DNA of 64,000 nt from Micromonospora nigra. Its GTDB lineage: Bacteria; Actinomycetota; Actinomycetes; Mycobacteriales; Micromonosporaceae. The stretch is from assembly GCF_900091585.1 (NCBI RefSeq), contig NZ_FMHT01000003.1, positions 2,279,501 to 2,343,500 of the forward strand. The letters run 5' to 3'. Numbering within the stretch: the stretch's first letter is position 1; the number at the start of each line of letters is the position of its first letter. The position numbers and the translations under genes are program-made. Below are positions 1-8,236 of the stretch, piece by piece. Under the pieces are notes generated by a model. It made no database searches, was not told the DNA's origin, and was given only the letters and a program-made list of their open reading frames with translations.

Positions 1-201
1 CTCGTCGTCGACCGCACGGCCGAGCACCTCGGCGTAGTAGTCGGCGATCGGCCGACGGAACCGCACCCGGTGCTCGTCGGGGGTCACCGTGGGCCCGCCG
101 ACGCTGGCGAAGGCCGCATTGGTGGCGGTCACCACCAGACTGAGATCGTTCAGGAGAGTCCCGTTCCAGTCCCACACCAGGTGGGGTCGCACAGGGGTCA
201 T
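1..201 (-). CDS. HAD-family hydrolase (phosphoglycolate phosphatase-like), C-terminus outside window
   Basis: Only the first 67 codons are present; the gene runs off the left edge. The visible protein begins MTPVRPHLVWDWNGTLLND, and its DWNGTLL is the HAD motif I of phosphatases of the Gph type (first Asp is the nucleophile). A cap-domain-like stretch with PIADYYAEVLG follows. The ATG lies 24 bp downstream of the glutaredoxin-like gene's stop, so it is probably the third gene of the acyl-CoA synthetase operon. The substrate cannot be told from this fragment. Confidence 0.85.
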   Translation of the reverse strand, partial: MTPVRPHLVWDWNGTLLNDLSLVVTATNAAFASVGGPTVTPDEHRVRFRRPIADYYAEVLGRAVDDE

Positions 202-225
202 GCCCGCACCCTACCGACGCGGGCG

Positions 226-477
226 CTACAGCTGGGGGGTCGTGAGGTCCCGCAGCAGCCGTTCCTCCTCCACCCGCCAGTAGCCGTGCTCCTTGCCGTC
301 GAGCAACGTCACCGGCAGCCGGTCGCCGTACTCGCGTTCCAGCTCCACGTCCTCGCTGACGTCCTTCTCGATCCACCGGTCGCCGGTGACCGCGACCACC
401 CGGTCGAGGGCCGCCTTGGCGTCCTCGCACAGGTGACAGCCGGGCCGGGTGATCAGGGTGAGTCGGGGCTCACGCAT
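226..477 (-). CDS. Glutaredoxin-family (DUF836-type) small thioredoxin-fold protein
   Basis: This 83-residue protein begins MREPRLTLITRPGCHLCEDA and carries a CxxC redox motif (C14-H-L-C17) after the first beta strand. It has the cis-Pro region (RLPVTLLDG, about residues 53-61) expected of a single thioredoxin-fold domain. Length and motif fit the short glutaredoxin-like proteins common next to rex/hem and bldN genes in actinomycetes. Its start overlaps the end of the upstream acyl-CoA synthetase by 8 bp, which suggests translational coupling. The partner protein is unknown; a thiol-disulfide or redox role is inferred from the family. Confidence 0.85.
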   Translation of the reverse strand: MREPRLTLITRPGCHLCEDAKAALDRVVAVTGDRWIEKDVSEDVELEREYGDRLPVTLLDGKEHGYWRVEEERLLRDLTTPQL

Positions 478-2152
478 CCGCGTCCTCCGTCGTGGCGGCG
501 CCCGCCGGGCCGGCGGGTCGGGGTCGGTGGATGCCGCGTGGGGGCGGCACCCGGGGTGTCGCGGCGGCCGACGACGGCCGGAGCAGGACCTTGCGCACCT
601 TGCCGATGGCCGAGTGCGGCAACTCGTCGACGAACTCGACGTCGGTCGGACACTTGAACCGGGCCAGGTGACGTGCGCAGTGGGCGAGCAACTCCTCGCC
701 GGTGACCCGACGCCCCGGCACCGGCACCACGTACGCCCGGACAGTCTCCCCGGTCCGGGGGTGCGGCACACCCAGTACCGCGGACTCCGCCACCGCCGGG
801 TGCGCCGAGAGCACCAGCTCCACCTCGCGCGGGTACACGTTGAAGCCGTTGACGATGATCAGGTCGCCGAGGCGGTCGACCAGGAACAGGTCGCCGTCGG
901 CGTCGGCGTACGCCACGTCCCCGGTGGGCCACCAGCCGTCGGCGTCCGGGCCGCCCCGGCCGTCCGGCCAGTACCCGGCGAACAGGTTGGCCCCACGCAC
1001 CACGACCTGCCCCGGGTCGGTGCCCGACGTCGGGTCGGACAGCTCCAGCTCGTCGGCGTCGTCGTCGGGCACCTGCACGCCGTCGCGCCACAGCTCGATC
1101 CCGTCCGGGTCGACCAGGCGCAGCTCGACGCCGGGCAGCGGGCGGCCCACCGACCCGGGCTTGGGCTCCCCACCCACCAGCGTCGAGGTCAGCGCGGGAG
1201 CGGTCTCGGTCAGGCCGTAGCCCACGTGCACGGGTCGACCCGCAGCCGCGGTGAGGCGTGCCGCGTCGGCCGGCTCCAGCGGCGCCGCGCCGCACACCAC
1301 CACCCGGACCGCCGCCATCGCCGCGGCCAGGGCGGCCGGCTCCGCCCGAGCCCAGGACTGCACCATCGACGGTACGCCGACCAGGACGCTGACCCGGTGC
1401 CGGGCGATCTCACCGAGCGCGGCGTCGGCGCCGAGGTCGTCGACGAGCACCCCCGTCGCGCCGTGGTGCACGACCGCACCGAGCCCCGAGTTGAGCCCGT
1501 ACGCGTGGAACAGCGGCAGCGCCAGCAGCACGGTGTCGTCGGGACCGACCACGGGCGGTTCGATCCGGTCCACCTGCTCCTGGTTGGCGGCCAGCGCGCC
1601 GTGGGTCAGCATGGCGCCCTTCGGCCGGCCCTCGGTGCCGGAGGTGTAGAGCAGCACCGCCAGGTCCTCGGCGCGGCGGGTCGGGAACCGGGCCGCGACA
1701 CCCCCGGTCGGCGGCGCGGTGTGCACGGCCACCAGCGCGGGCAGGGCGGCGGCGGACCCGGCGACCAGGTCCCGCACCCGCTCGGTGCCGATCAGGACGG
1801 ACGCGCCGGAGTCGGCCAGGACGTGGGTGAGTTCGCCGGCCGTGAGGTCGGGGTTGACCGGCACCGCCACCAGCCCGGCCCGCAACGTGGCGAGCAGGCC
1901 CACGACGCAGTCCGGGGAGTTGGGCAGGGCGACGGCCACCCGGCCGGGGCCCTGCCCGTCGCCGGGTACGGCGGCGGCCAGCGCCCGGGCGGTCGCCGTG
2001 ACCGCCGCGTCCAGTGCGGACCAGGTGAGGGTGTGGTCCCGCCAGTGCAGCGCGGGTCGGTCGCCGTGGGCGACGGCCGCCCGGCGGAGCCGGTCGGCGA
2101 GGTTCGGCGCGGAGCCGTCGGCTGGGTCCTGCACGGTGGCTGAGTCTGGCAC
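470..2152 (-). CDS. AMP-dependent acyl-CoA synthetase/ligase
   Basis: This 560-residue enzyme of the ANL superfamily should activate a carboxylic acid to acyl-AMP and then acyl-CoA. The P-loop YTSGTEGRPKG lies near residues 169-179. Further on are the YGLTE adenine-binding motif, GDVAYADADGDLFLVDR with the hinge Asp/Arg, the core NGFNVYPREVE, and near residue 518 the C-terminal catalytic Lys in AIGKVRK. The GTG start at 2152 follows GGGAG at 7 bp and avoids a low-quality N-terminal extension. The C-terminal tail after the catalytic Lys (about 40 residues, Pro/Ala-rich) is longer than usual. The acid substrate (fatty or aromatic) is not evident. It heads a leftward operon with the glutaredoxin-like and HAD genes. 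Confidence 0.9.
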   Translation of the reverse strand: MPDSATVQDPADGSAPNLADRLRRAAVAHGDRPALHWRDHTLTWSALDAAVTATARALAAAVPGDGQGPGRVAVALPNSPDCVVGLLATLRAGLVAVPVNPDLTAGELTHVLADSGASVLIGTERVRDLVAGSAAALPALVAVHTAPPTGGVAARFPTRRAEDLAVLLYTSGTEGRPKGAMLTHGALAANQEQVDRIEPPVVGPDDTVLLALPLFHAYGLNSGLGAVVHHGATGVLVDDLGADAALGEIARHRVSVLVGVPSMVQSWARAEPAALAAAMAAVRVVVCGAAPLEPADAARLTAAAGRPVHVGYGLTETAPALTSTLVGGEPKPGSVGRPLPGVELRLVDPDGIELWRDGVQVPDDDADELELSDPTSGTDPGQVVVRGANLFAGYWPDGRGGPDADGWWPTGDVAYADADGDLFLVDRLGDLIIVNGFNVYPREVELVLSAHPAVAESAVLGVPHPRTGETVRAYVVPVPGRRVTGEELLAHCARHLARFKCPTDVEFVDELPHSAIGKVRKVLLRPSSAAATPRVPPPRGIHRPRPAGPAGAATTEDADA

Positions 2153-2528
2153 AGCCCGGCTCCCACGGCCATGGGCGGAGCACGGCGGCAGCCCGGATGC
2201 GGCACACTGACGCCGCCGCACCACGCTCCGCAGTGGTGTCCACCGGTCGCCTGAGAGGTTGTTGTCGGTGTGCCCACGGACCGGCCGACACCGCCGGATT
2301 CGCCGCCACATCGACCCTGACCTGCGAATCTCCTGTGGAGCACCAGCCCACCCGGATGTCAACCACCCACGACGGACAACCGGTCCGCCGGAGGCGCGAC
2401 ACGGCGGGAAATACTATGGCTCTGTGTAACGGACTTGCCACGCGCGGGTGACGTTGGCCCTATCATCACTCGGGTCGGCTCACCCCATTTTGCCGTGAGT
2501 CGACACCCCTCAGCCCGAGGAGGCCCCC
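2153..2528. promoter_or_regulatory. Divergent intergenic region upstream of the bldN leader ORF
   Basis: These 376 bp separate the leftward acyl-CoA synthetase from the rightward bldN block and carry no convincing gene. Relative AT enrichment around 2405-2466, including AAATACTATGG and CCTATCATCACTC, suggests promoters for the rightward unit. A TTGCCA at 2435 and TATCAT at 2461 are 20 bp apart, too far for a good housekeeping promoter. I see no convincing BldD-box palindrome, although bldN is a BldD target in Streptomyces. Confidence 0.4.
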
Positions 2529-2663
2529 GTGCCCGTAAGCGCATTGGACCAGCACCTCAAGGGGATCTGCCGCTGGTCGGCACACCCCGGATCCGGCCTG
2601 CCCGGCCACAACCTGAACGGCCGGGCCGCGCGGCCCACCGACGGAACGGGGGCGGCGCGATGA
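2529..2663 (+). CDS. Short upstream ORF (44 aa) translationally coupled to bldN
   Basis: A GTG-initiated ORF of 44 codons sits behind a strong ribosome binding site (GAGGAGG, 5-6 bp before GTG). Its TGA overlaps the ATG of the sigma factor gene as ATGA at 2660-2663. The peptide begins VPVSALDQHLKGICRW and ends in a Gly/Ala/Arg-rich tail, with one Cys (residue 14); I recognise no family. The sigma factor's own ATG has only a weak purine stretch in front. The arrangement therefore suggests that bldN translation depends on ribosomes terminating here. It could be a regulatory leader peptide or a small functional protein. Confidence 0.6.
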   Translation: MPVSALDQHLKGICRWSAHPGSGLPGHNLNGRAARPTDGTGAAR

Positions 2664-3589
2664 CCACCTACGGTTACGCGGAGCGACCCATCGGGCTGAC
2701 CCGGTCGTCCGGTCGGCCCCCGGTCAACGAACGTGCCGGGGCCCACGACCCGTCGGACGAGACGGTCACGCCCACGAGTCGGGGCGACGGCACCGCCAGA
2801 CGGGTGCACCAGAACGAGCCACCACCGCGACCAGCCACGCCCGGCGGGAACACCAGACCCGCCGGCGGCCGGGTCGCCGTCCGGCCCCCCATGCCGACCC
2901 AGGCCCGTCGGACGGGCGACACCCCGGTGGCGGACCCGTCGGCCGGGGAGACGGCGCTGCTCCCGACCGTGCCGCCCGCCGCCGTGACCGCCACGGGTTT
3001 CCCCAGCCGCCCCGACCCGTCCGACCCGGCCACCGAGGTCTGGACGCTGGTCGAGCGGGCGCAGGCCGGTGAGGCGGAGGCGTTCGGGCTGCTGTACGAC
3101 CGGTACGTGGACACGGTCTTCCGCTTCGTCTACTTCCGGGTGGGCAACCGGCAACTGGCGGAGGACCTCACCTCCGACACGTTCCTGCGCGCGCTGAAAC
3201 GGATCAGCAGCTTCACCTGGCAGGGTCGCGACCTGGGGGCGTGGCTGGTCACCATCGCCCGCAACCTGGTCGCCGACCACTTCAAGTCCGGCCGCTACCG
3301 GCTGGAGGTCACCACCGGGGACGTGCTCGACGCCGACCGCGAGGACCGGGGCCCGGAGGGCAGCCCGGAGGCGGCGGTGGTGGAGCACATCACGAACGTC
3401 GCGCTGCTGACCGCCGTCAAGCAGCTCAATCCCGAGCAGCAGGAGTGCATCGTGCTGCGCTTCCTCCAGGGCTTCTCGGTGGCGGAGACCGCCCGCGCGA
3501 TGGGCAAGAACGAGGGTGCCATCAAGGCGTTGCAGTACCGGGCCGTACGCGCGCTCGCCCGGCTGCTCCCGGACGGCTTCCAGCCGTAG
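2660..3589 (+). CDS. bldN: ECF RNA polymerase sigma factor, BldN type
   Basis: This 309-residue sigma factor has a region 2 domain at about 131-215 (VERAQAGEAEAFGLLYDRY, then the FTWQGRDLGAWLVTIARN core). A region 4 helix-turn-helix lies at about 248-303 (LNPEQQECIVLRFLQGFSV, MGKNEGAIKALQYRA). These sequences match my memory of Streptomyces sigma-BldN closely. About 125 residues of Pro/Thr/Arg-rich, disordered-looking sequence precede region 2. Streptomyces BldN is made as a pro-protein whose N-terminal extension is removed, so this may be a pro-sequence here too. An RsbN-like anti-sigma gene follows. In Streptomyces this sigma factor controls aerial development and sheath protein genes; targets here are unknown. 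Confidence 0.88.
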   Translation: MTTYGYAERPIGLTRSSGRPPVNERAGAHDPSDETVTPTSRGDGTARRVHQNEPPPRPATPGGNTRPAGGRVAVRPPMPTQARRTGDTPVADPSAGETALLPTVPPAAVTATGFPSRPDPSDPATEVWTLVERAQAGEAEAFGLLYDRYVDTVFRFVYFRVGNRQLAEDLTSDTFLRALKRISSFTWQGRDLGAWLVTIARNLVADHFKSGRYRLEVTTGDVLDADREDRGPEGSPEAAVVEHITNVALLTAVKQLNPEQQECIVLRFLQGFSVAETARAMGKNEGAIKALQYRAVRALARLLPDGFQP

Positions 3590-3692
3590 CCGGACCCGTC
3601 GTCGACGCCGGTCGATGTCACGTTCGCCCAGCTCAGCGGCCATCTACTGTCGTGATGGCGATCACTTTCCGTAATTTCGCCTCCGCCGCCCC

Positions 3693-3721
3693 CGTAACCC
3701 GCCCCCGGCACGGCGCGTTTC
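3693..3721 (+). promoter_or_regulatory. Candidate sigma-BldN-dependent promoter of rsbN
   Basis: CGTAAC at 3693-3698 and CGTTTC at 3716-3721 are separated by 17 bp. The published Streptomyces BldN consensus, as I recall it, is CGTAAC, about 16 bp, then CGTTGA. The hit lies in the 287-bp gap between bldN and rsbN and would start transcription near 3728, about 150 bp before the rsbN GTG. In Streptomyces venezuelae rsbN is itself a BldN target, so the placement is meaningful. The -10 half is imperfect at two positions. Nothing else is seen in this gap. Confidence 0.5.
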
Positions 3722-3876
3722 TCCGGGTGCGACCGGTGACAGTTCCGGCATCCCCCCGGGTCTGACGAGGTACGGCGACGCGGCCCACCGCGACTCCGCC
3801 CTTGATGTCACGACGTCCAGGTCGCTGGCCAGAGACTGCGGCCGACCGGCCGCGACCAGCGAGAGGAGGTGCCGCG

Positions 3877-4734
3877 GTGGACAGCACCCTCTTCTCCCGT
3901 CGGCGCGCCGAGCGCTTCGCGCAGCTTCTCGACGAAGCCAACGGCGGCCGGCGTCACCACGTACGGTCCCGGGCCGACGACGAGCTCGTCCGACTCGTGG
4001 CGGTGGGGCGGCGGTTCAGCACCGACCCCCCGCCCGCAGAGGTGGATCCCGACTTCCGCACCGGCCTGCGGGCGATGCTGCTCGCCACCGCCGAGCGGGA
4101 GGGCATCGGCGCTCCCGCCGGGGTCACCGGGCAGCCGTCGACGGGTCGCGGCCCGCTGCTGCCGGCAGCCACCGCCCGGCGGGCCCGTGCCCGGGGCGCC
4201 ATCCTGGTCGGCATCGCCGCCGGGGCCGTGGCCGTCTCCGGCATCTCCGCCGCCAGCGAGAACGCGGTGCCCGGCGACGCGCTGTACGGCATGAAGCGCG
4301 GCACCGAACGGGCCCAGCTCGCGCTGACCAGCTCGGACGTCAGCCGTGGGCAACTCTTCCTCGGCTTCGCCCGTACCCGGCTCGGCGAGGCGGCGGAACT
4401 GCGCGGCGACGCGGTCGGCTTCGACACCGTCCTCGACGACATGGACGCGGACACCCGCCAGGGCGTACGCCTGCTGACCGGCGCCGCGGCACAGCGGTCG
4501 GATCCGGCGGCGCTGGACGCCGTCGACACCTTCCTCGACGGTCAGCGGCGGGCGGTCGGCGCGCTGGCCGACGGCGCGTCCCGTGCCGAGCGGGACCGCG
4601 CCCGCCGTTCCCTCGCCCTGCTCGACGCGATCGACCGGCGGGCGGCGGCGCTACGCGCCGCCATCGCCTGCGGCCTGCCGGCGTCCACCGGCAGCGACGC
4701 CCTGGGCCCCACCCCGGCCGGCTGCCCGCGTTGA
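3877..4734 (+). CDS. rsbN: RsbN-like membrane anti-sigma factor (DUF5667 protein)
   Basis: This 285-residue protein starts at a GTG 7 bp after GAGGAGG. Residues 1-75 (SRRRAERFAQLLDE, then a DDELVRLVAVGRRF helix) form a cytoplasmic N-terminal domain as in RsbN and DUF5667 proteins. A single membrane segment lies at about 107-126, flanked by RRARARG on the inside. The outer part begins SASENAVPGDALYGMKRGTE, the conserved DUF5667 signature, and is Ala/Arg-rich and helical. Position directly after a BldN-type sigma gene supports a role in sequestering BldN at the membrane. Anti-sigma activity is inferred from synteny and family, since the N-terminal domain is poorly conserved between genera. Confidence 0.75.
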   Translation: MDSTLFSRRRAERFAQLLDEANGGRRHHVRSRADDELVRLVAVGRRFSTDPPPAEVDPDFRTGLRAMLLATAEREGIGAPAGVTGQPSTGRGPLLPAATARRARARGAILVGIAAGAVAVSGISAASENAVPGDALYGMKRGTERAQLALTSSDVSRGQLFLGFARTRLGEAAELRGDAVGFDTVLDDMDADTRQGVRLLTGAAAQRSDPAALDAVDTFLDGQRRAVGALADGASRAERDRARRSLALLDAIDRRAAALRAAIACGLPASTGSDALGPTPAGCPR

Positions 4735-4895
4735 CCCGGTCCGGCCGTCGTGGCCGGGCCCCGGGCGCACCCGCCGTTCCGCCGGGCGGGCGGTACCGCG
4801 AGCCGTGGGCCACAGTCCGGTCAGCTAAGAGCTGGAGACCGGGAGGGTCCGGCTAACCTCGCGGTGGCGTTGCCGGATCGAGCGGAGGAGGCCGG

Positions 4896-5768
4896 ATGGT
4901 CCGCAGCCGTAAGGTGACCGTGAGCACCGACGGGCACGGTCACACCGCCGGCTGGGCCGAGACCGGCCTGGCAGCACCGGCAATGCCCGCCGACGACAGC
5001 GCGGCGGCCTTCTTCGACATCGACAACACGATGATGCAGGGCGCCTCGATCTACTGGTTCGCCCGCGGGCTCGCCGCCCGGAACCACTTCACCGCCGTGG
5101 ACCTGGCCCGGTTCGGCTGGCAGCAGCTGCGCTTCCGGGTGTTGGCCACCGAGCACGCCGGCGACATGTCGCGGGCGAAGGAGGCGGCCCTCGCCTTCGT
5201 CAGGGGCTGGCGGGTCGACGACGTGGAACACCTCGCCGAGGAGATCTTCGACGAGCTGATGGCACCCCGGATCTGGGCCGGCACCCGGCGGCTGGCGCAA
5301 CACCACCTGAACAGCGGTCAGCGGGTCTGGCTGGTCAGTGCGGCCCCCGTGGAGATCGGCCGGGTGATCGCCGCCCGGCTCGGGCTGACGGGCGCGATCG
5401 GCACGGTCGCCGAGATCGTCGACGGGGCGTACACGGGTCGGCTCGTCGGCGACGTGATGCACGGCCCCGCCAAGGCGGAGGCGGTCACCCAGCTCGCCGC
5501 CGTGGAGGGGCTGGAGCTGGCCCGCTGCGCCGCCTACAGCGACTCCTGCAACGACCTTCCGCTGCTGTCGGCGGTGGGCCGGGCCGTGGCCGTCAACCCC
5601 GACGGCGCGCTGCTGCGGGAGGCCCGGGACCGCGGCTGGGAGGTGCGGGACTTCCGCACCGGTCGGCGCGCGGTCAGGATCGCGGTCCCCTCGACCGCCG
5701 CCGCCGGGCTGCTGGCCGGAGCGGTCACCGCCGGCCTCGCCCTGCACCGTCGCCGCCGCCCCACCTGA
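4896..5768 (+). CDS. HAD-IB family phosphatase with C-terminal membrane anchor
   Basis: This 290-residue protein has HAD motif I FFDIDNTMM (nucleophile D41, general acid D43), motif II in WLVSAAPVEIG and motif III/IV in AYSDSCNDLPLL. This is the SerB-like subfamily IB layout with a helical cap. The C-terminus carries a hydrophobic segment (about 266-284) followed by HRRRRP, so it is probably tail-anchored with the catalytic domain in the cytoplasm. An AGGAGG lies just before the ATG. HAD-IB genes downstream of bldN-rsbN are common in actinomycetes. The substrate is unknown; related proteins are annotated as phosphoserine phosphatase-like or lysophospholipid phosphatases. Confidence 0.88.
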   Translation: MVRSRKVTVSTDGHGHTAGWAETGLAAPAMPADDSAAAFFDIDNTMMQGASIYWFARGLAARNHFTAVDLARFGWQQLRFRVLATEHAGDMSRAKEAALAFVRGWRVDDVEHLAEEIFDELMAPRIWAGTRRLAQHHLNSGQRVWLVSAAPVEIGRVIAARLGLTGAIGTVAEIVDGAYTGRLVGDVMHGPAKAEAVTQLAAVEGLELARCAAYSDSCNDLPLLSAVGRAVAVNPDGALLREARDRGWEVRDFRTGRRAVRIAVPSTAAAGLLAGAVTAGLALHRRRRPT

Positions 5769-5796
5769 TCCGCACCGCGGCCCGTGCCGACGGTCG

Positions 5797-6942
5797 TCAC
5801 GGTCCGAACGGGTCGGGGCGGCGTTCCAGCAGCCGGTGCAGGGACTGCTGGATGGTCTCCCGCACCTGGTCGGCGAGGTTGAACACCACCAGCGGGTCGT
5901 CCGCCGAGTCGACGAGGTGGGCGGTGGGGATCGGCGGGCAGAACTCGATCAGCCACTTGCTCGGCAGCGGCACCATGCCCAGCGGCCCCAGCCAGGGGAA
6001 GGTCGGCGTCACCGGGAAGTACGGCAGCTTGAGCAGCCGGGCCAGCGGCTTCACGTCGGCGAGCATCGGATAGATCTCCTCGCCGCCGACGATGGCGACC
6101 GGCACGATCGGGGTGCCGGTACGCAGTGCCGCCGACACGAATCCGCCCCGACCGAAACGTTGCAGCTTGTAGCGCTCCGAGTAGAGCTTGCCGATGCCCT
6201 TGAAGCCCTCCGGGAAGACGCCGACCAGTTCGCCACCGCTCAGCAGCCGTTCCGCGTCGGGGTTGCAGGCCACCGTGCCGCCGGTCTTGCGGGCGAGCTC
6301 GGAGACCACCGGCATCCGGAAGACCAGGTCGGCGCCGAGCAACCGCAGGTAGCGGTGGTTCGGGTGCCGGTCGTGCAGGGCGGTGGACAGGATCAGCGCG
6401 TCCAGCGCCACGGTGCCCGAATGGTTGCCCACCACCAGGGCGGGCCCGTCGTCGGGTACGTGTTCCACGCCGGTGACCTCCGTGCGGAACCAGTCCCGGT
6501 AGAGCCGGCGCAGCAACGGGTGGAAGACCGCGTCGGTGAGTTCCCGGTCGAAGCCGAACTCGTCGACCTCGTACTCCCCGGAGAGCCGTCGGCGCAGGAA
6601 CGCCAGGCCCCCGGCGACCCGCCGGTCCCAGACGTCGCCCGGCCGGCCGGTCACCGCCGGGGCAACCGGGTCGCCGGCCGGAACGGACGCCGACGGCCGC
6701 GCGACCACCGGGTCGCCGGCCGGAGCGGACGCCGACGGTTGCGGGGTGTCGGTCGGCGGGTCCGGCTCGTCGTCGCTCATCGCACCGGTGCCACCGGCCG
6801 GCTCCACGGCGCGGGGCGCGGCAGCCCCGGCGGGGCGGTGGCCGTTGCGCCGCGCCGGCTCCGCGCTCGGCCCGGCCACCCGCCGCGGTACGGCGTACCG
6901 CCGGCCGAGGCGGGCGTCGTCGTGCTCGTCCGGGCCCGTCAC
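5797..6942 (-). CDS. Lysophospholipid acyltransferase-family protein
   Basis: This 381-residue protein has a variable Pro/Ala-rich N-terminus of about 100 residues with a repeated SASxPAGDPV motif. The acyltransferase core follows, with VVGNHSGTVALDALIL (the HSGxxxxD variant of the acyltransferase block I) and VFPEGFKGIGK (block III) before PIVPVAIVGGEE. It should acylate a lysophospholipid or glycerophosphate at the membrane. The GTG start is chosen because it overlaps the upstream epimerase stop as GTGA (6939-6942); an internal ATG at MSDDEPD is an alternative. The HSG rather than HxxxxD block places it with MGAT-like members of the family. Confidence 0.85.
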   Translation of the reverse strand: MTGPDEHDDARLGRRYAVPRRVAGPSAEPARRNGHRPAGAAAPRAVEPAGGTGAMSDDEPDPPTDTPQPSASAPAGDPVVARPSASVPAGDPVAPAVTGRPGDVWDRRVAGGLAFLRRRLSGEYEVDEFGFDRELTDAVFHPLLRRLYRDWFRTEVTGVEHVPDDGPALVVGNHSGTVALDALILSTALHDRHPNHRYLRLLGADLVFRMPVVSELARKTGGTVACNPDAERLLSGGELVGVFPEGFKGIGKLYSERYKLQRFGRGGFVSAALRTGTPIVPVAIVGGEEIYPMLADVKPLARLLKLPYFPVTPTFPWLGPLGMVPLPSKWLIEFCPPIPTAHLVDSADDPLVVFNLADQVRETIQQSLHRLLERRPDPFGP

Positions 6943-8012
6943 GGCAGTTCCCGAACGGTGGAGCGGACCTGTCGGATGCCCTCCAGCACGAGCTGTTCGG
7001 CCAGCGCCAACTGCTGGCGGGTCACCACCACACCCCCGTGGTGGGCCCGGATGAACTCCTCGAAGGCGGCGGCGGTGGAACGGGGCGTGAAGCCGTACTC
7101 CCGCTCCAGCCGGCTGGTGTCCACGACCCGGCCGTGGACGAACAGGTCGACCTGGTCGAGACCGTACCGGCCGAAGCCGAGGGTACGGGCGAGCGCGGCC
7201 CCGCCGGAGAGCCCCGGTTCCAGCACCGGCACGGCGACCCGACCGGCCCGTCGGATGGCCTGCGACAGCGCGAGCACGCCCGGCCCGGCCACGTTGTAGG
7301 TGCCCGGATGCTCCTCGACGATCGACCGGTGCAGCACCTCCAGCGCGTCGTCGAAGTGCAGGAACTGTAGGCGCGGGTCGCGGCCGAACACGGTGGGCAC
7401 CACCGGCTGCGAGAAGTAGCGGGTCAGCGTGGTGTCGGCCGTCGAGCCGATGAACGGCGCGAAGCGCAGCACGGTGGCGGTGACGTCGGGCCGGCGGCGA
7501 CGGAAGCCGCGGACGTACCCCTCGATGTCGAGGATGTCGCGGCCGAAACCGCCGCGTGGCACCTCGCGCGGCTCGGTCTCCTCGGTGAACACGGCCGGAT
7601 CGCGGAACGACGCGCCGTACGCGGCGGTGGAGGACCGCACCACGAGCTTGCGCAGCCGGGGCGCCCGTTGACAGGCGGCGAGCAGCTGCATCGTGCCGAT
7701 GACGTTCTGCTCCTTCATCGCCGACCGGCCACCGTTCTGCGGGTCGGGGGCGCTGACCAGCGCCAGGTGCACCACGGCGTCGACGTCGAGGTCGGCCAGG
7801 AAGTGGCCCAGGGAGCCGGGGTCGAGGCGAACCCGCTCGACCCGGTCGAGCAGATCGGTGAACTCGGGACCAGGACTCGTCGGGTCCACCCCGATGACCC
7901 GTTCGACCCGGGGGTCGGCGGCGAGCCGGGCGGCCACGTGAGCGCCGAGATAGCGACCCACCCCGGTCACGACGACGACCCCCGGGACACCGGTGGTGTC
8001 TCCGGGGGTCAC
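6939..8012 (-). CDS. NAD-dependent epimerase/dehydratase-family protein
   Basis: This extended short-chain dehydrogenase has a Rossmann start VVVVTGVGRYLGAHVAARL (a GxxxxG variant of the usual GxxGxxG) and VHLALVSAPD after beta strand 4. The catalytic region is SSTAAYGAS, but the downstream YxxxK is not obvious (DILDIEGYVRGF), so catalysis is uncertain. The family occurs next to bS22 and an acyltransferase in many actinomycetes. I chose the GTG at 8012, which has GGAGG 8 bp upstream; GTG at 8021 is possible. It is coupled to the acyltransferase by a 4-bp overlap. Confidence 0.8.
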   Translation of the reverse strand: MTPGDTTGVPGVVVVTGVGRYLGAHVAARLAADPRVERVIGVDPTSPGPEFTDLLDRVERVRLDPGSLGHFLADLDVDAVVHLALVSAPDPQNGGRSAMKEQNVIGTMQLLAACQRAPRLRKLVVRSSTAAYGASFRDPAVFTEETEPREVPRGGFGRDILDIEGYVRGFRRRRPDVTATVLRFAPFIGSTADTTLTRYFSQPVVPTVFGRDPRLQFLHFDDALEVLHRSIVEEHPGTYNVAGPGVLALSQAIRRAGRVAVPVLEPGLSGGAALARTLGFGRYGLDQVDLFVHGRVVDTSRLEREYGFTPRSTAAAFEEFIRAHHGGVVVTRQQLALAEQLVLEGIRQVRSTVRELP

Positions 8013-8093
8013 CTCGCGCACCTCCCCCGGCAGGTGAGATCGAGCCGGGACAACCACGGCCTGATCACCTGAGCCTCCGGGGGTCGACAGTTT

Positions 8094-8143
8094 GGCAAGT
8101 GACGCCGGTGAGCCGGGCCTGGGCCCGGCGCCGGTCACTTGCC
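8094..8143 (-). terminator. Stem-loop at the end of the bS22 gene
   Basis: GGCAAGTGAC (8094-8103) pairs perfectly with GTCACTTGCC (8134-8143), and an inner GCCGGGC/GCCCGGC stem strengthens it. On the leftward transcript the stem includes the bS22 stop codon. There is no U-run, as is common for actinobacterial terminators. It separates the ribosomal protein gene from the downstream epimerase. Confidence 0.65.
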
Positions 8144-8236
8144 GAGACGGCGACGCTGGACGCGGGTCTTGCGCAGCAGCTTGCGGTGCTTCTTCTTAGC
8201 CATGCGCTTGCGGCGCTTCTTGACCACCGAGCCCAT
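8135..8236 (-). CDS. Small ribosomal subunit protein bS22 (COX24/AURKAIP1 type)
   Basis: This 33-residue, extremely basic protein begins [20 protein letters not shown] and ends RVQRRRLGK. It matches the tiny actinobacterial protein seen near the decoding centre of mycobacterial 30S subunits (bS22) and the COX24/AURKAIP1 signature. AAAGG lies 8 bp before the ATG. On the transcript its 5' region can form a small hairpin (genomic 8275-8297), perhaps a leader structure. A stem-loop follows its stop directly. Confidence 0.9.
   Translation of the reverse strand: MGSVVKKRRKRMAKKKHRKLLRKTRVQRRRLGK

Noticed and set aside
449..2143. Rightward open frame of 560 codons over the acyl-CoA synthetase
   Set aside because: It is low-complexity Gly/Arg/His-rich sequence opposite an enzyme with all ANL motifs.
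2435..2466. Housekeeping promoter TTGCCA-TATCAT before the bldN leader ORF
   Set aside because: The 20-bp spacing is too long for a standard sigma-70 promoter; left as undecided intergenic sequence.
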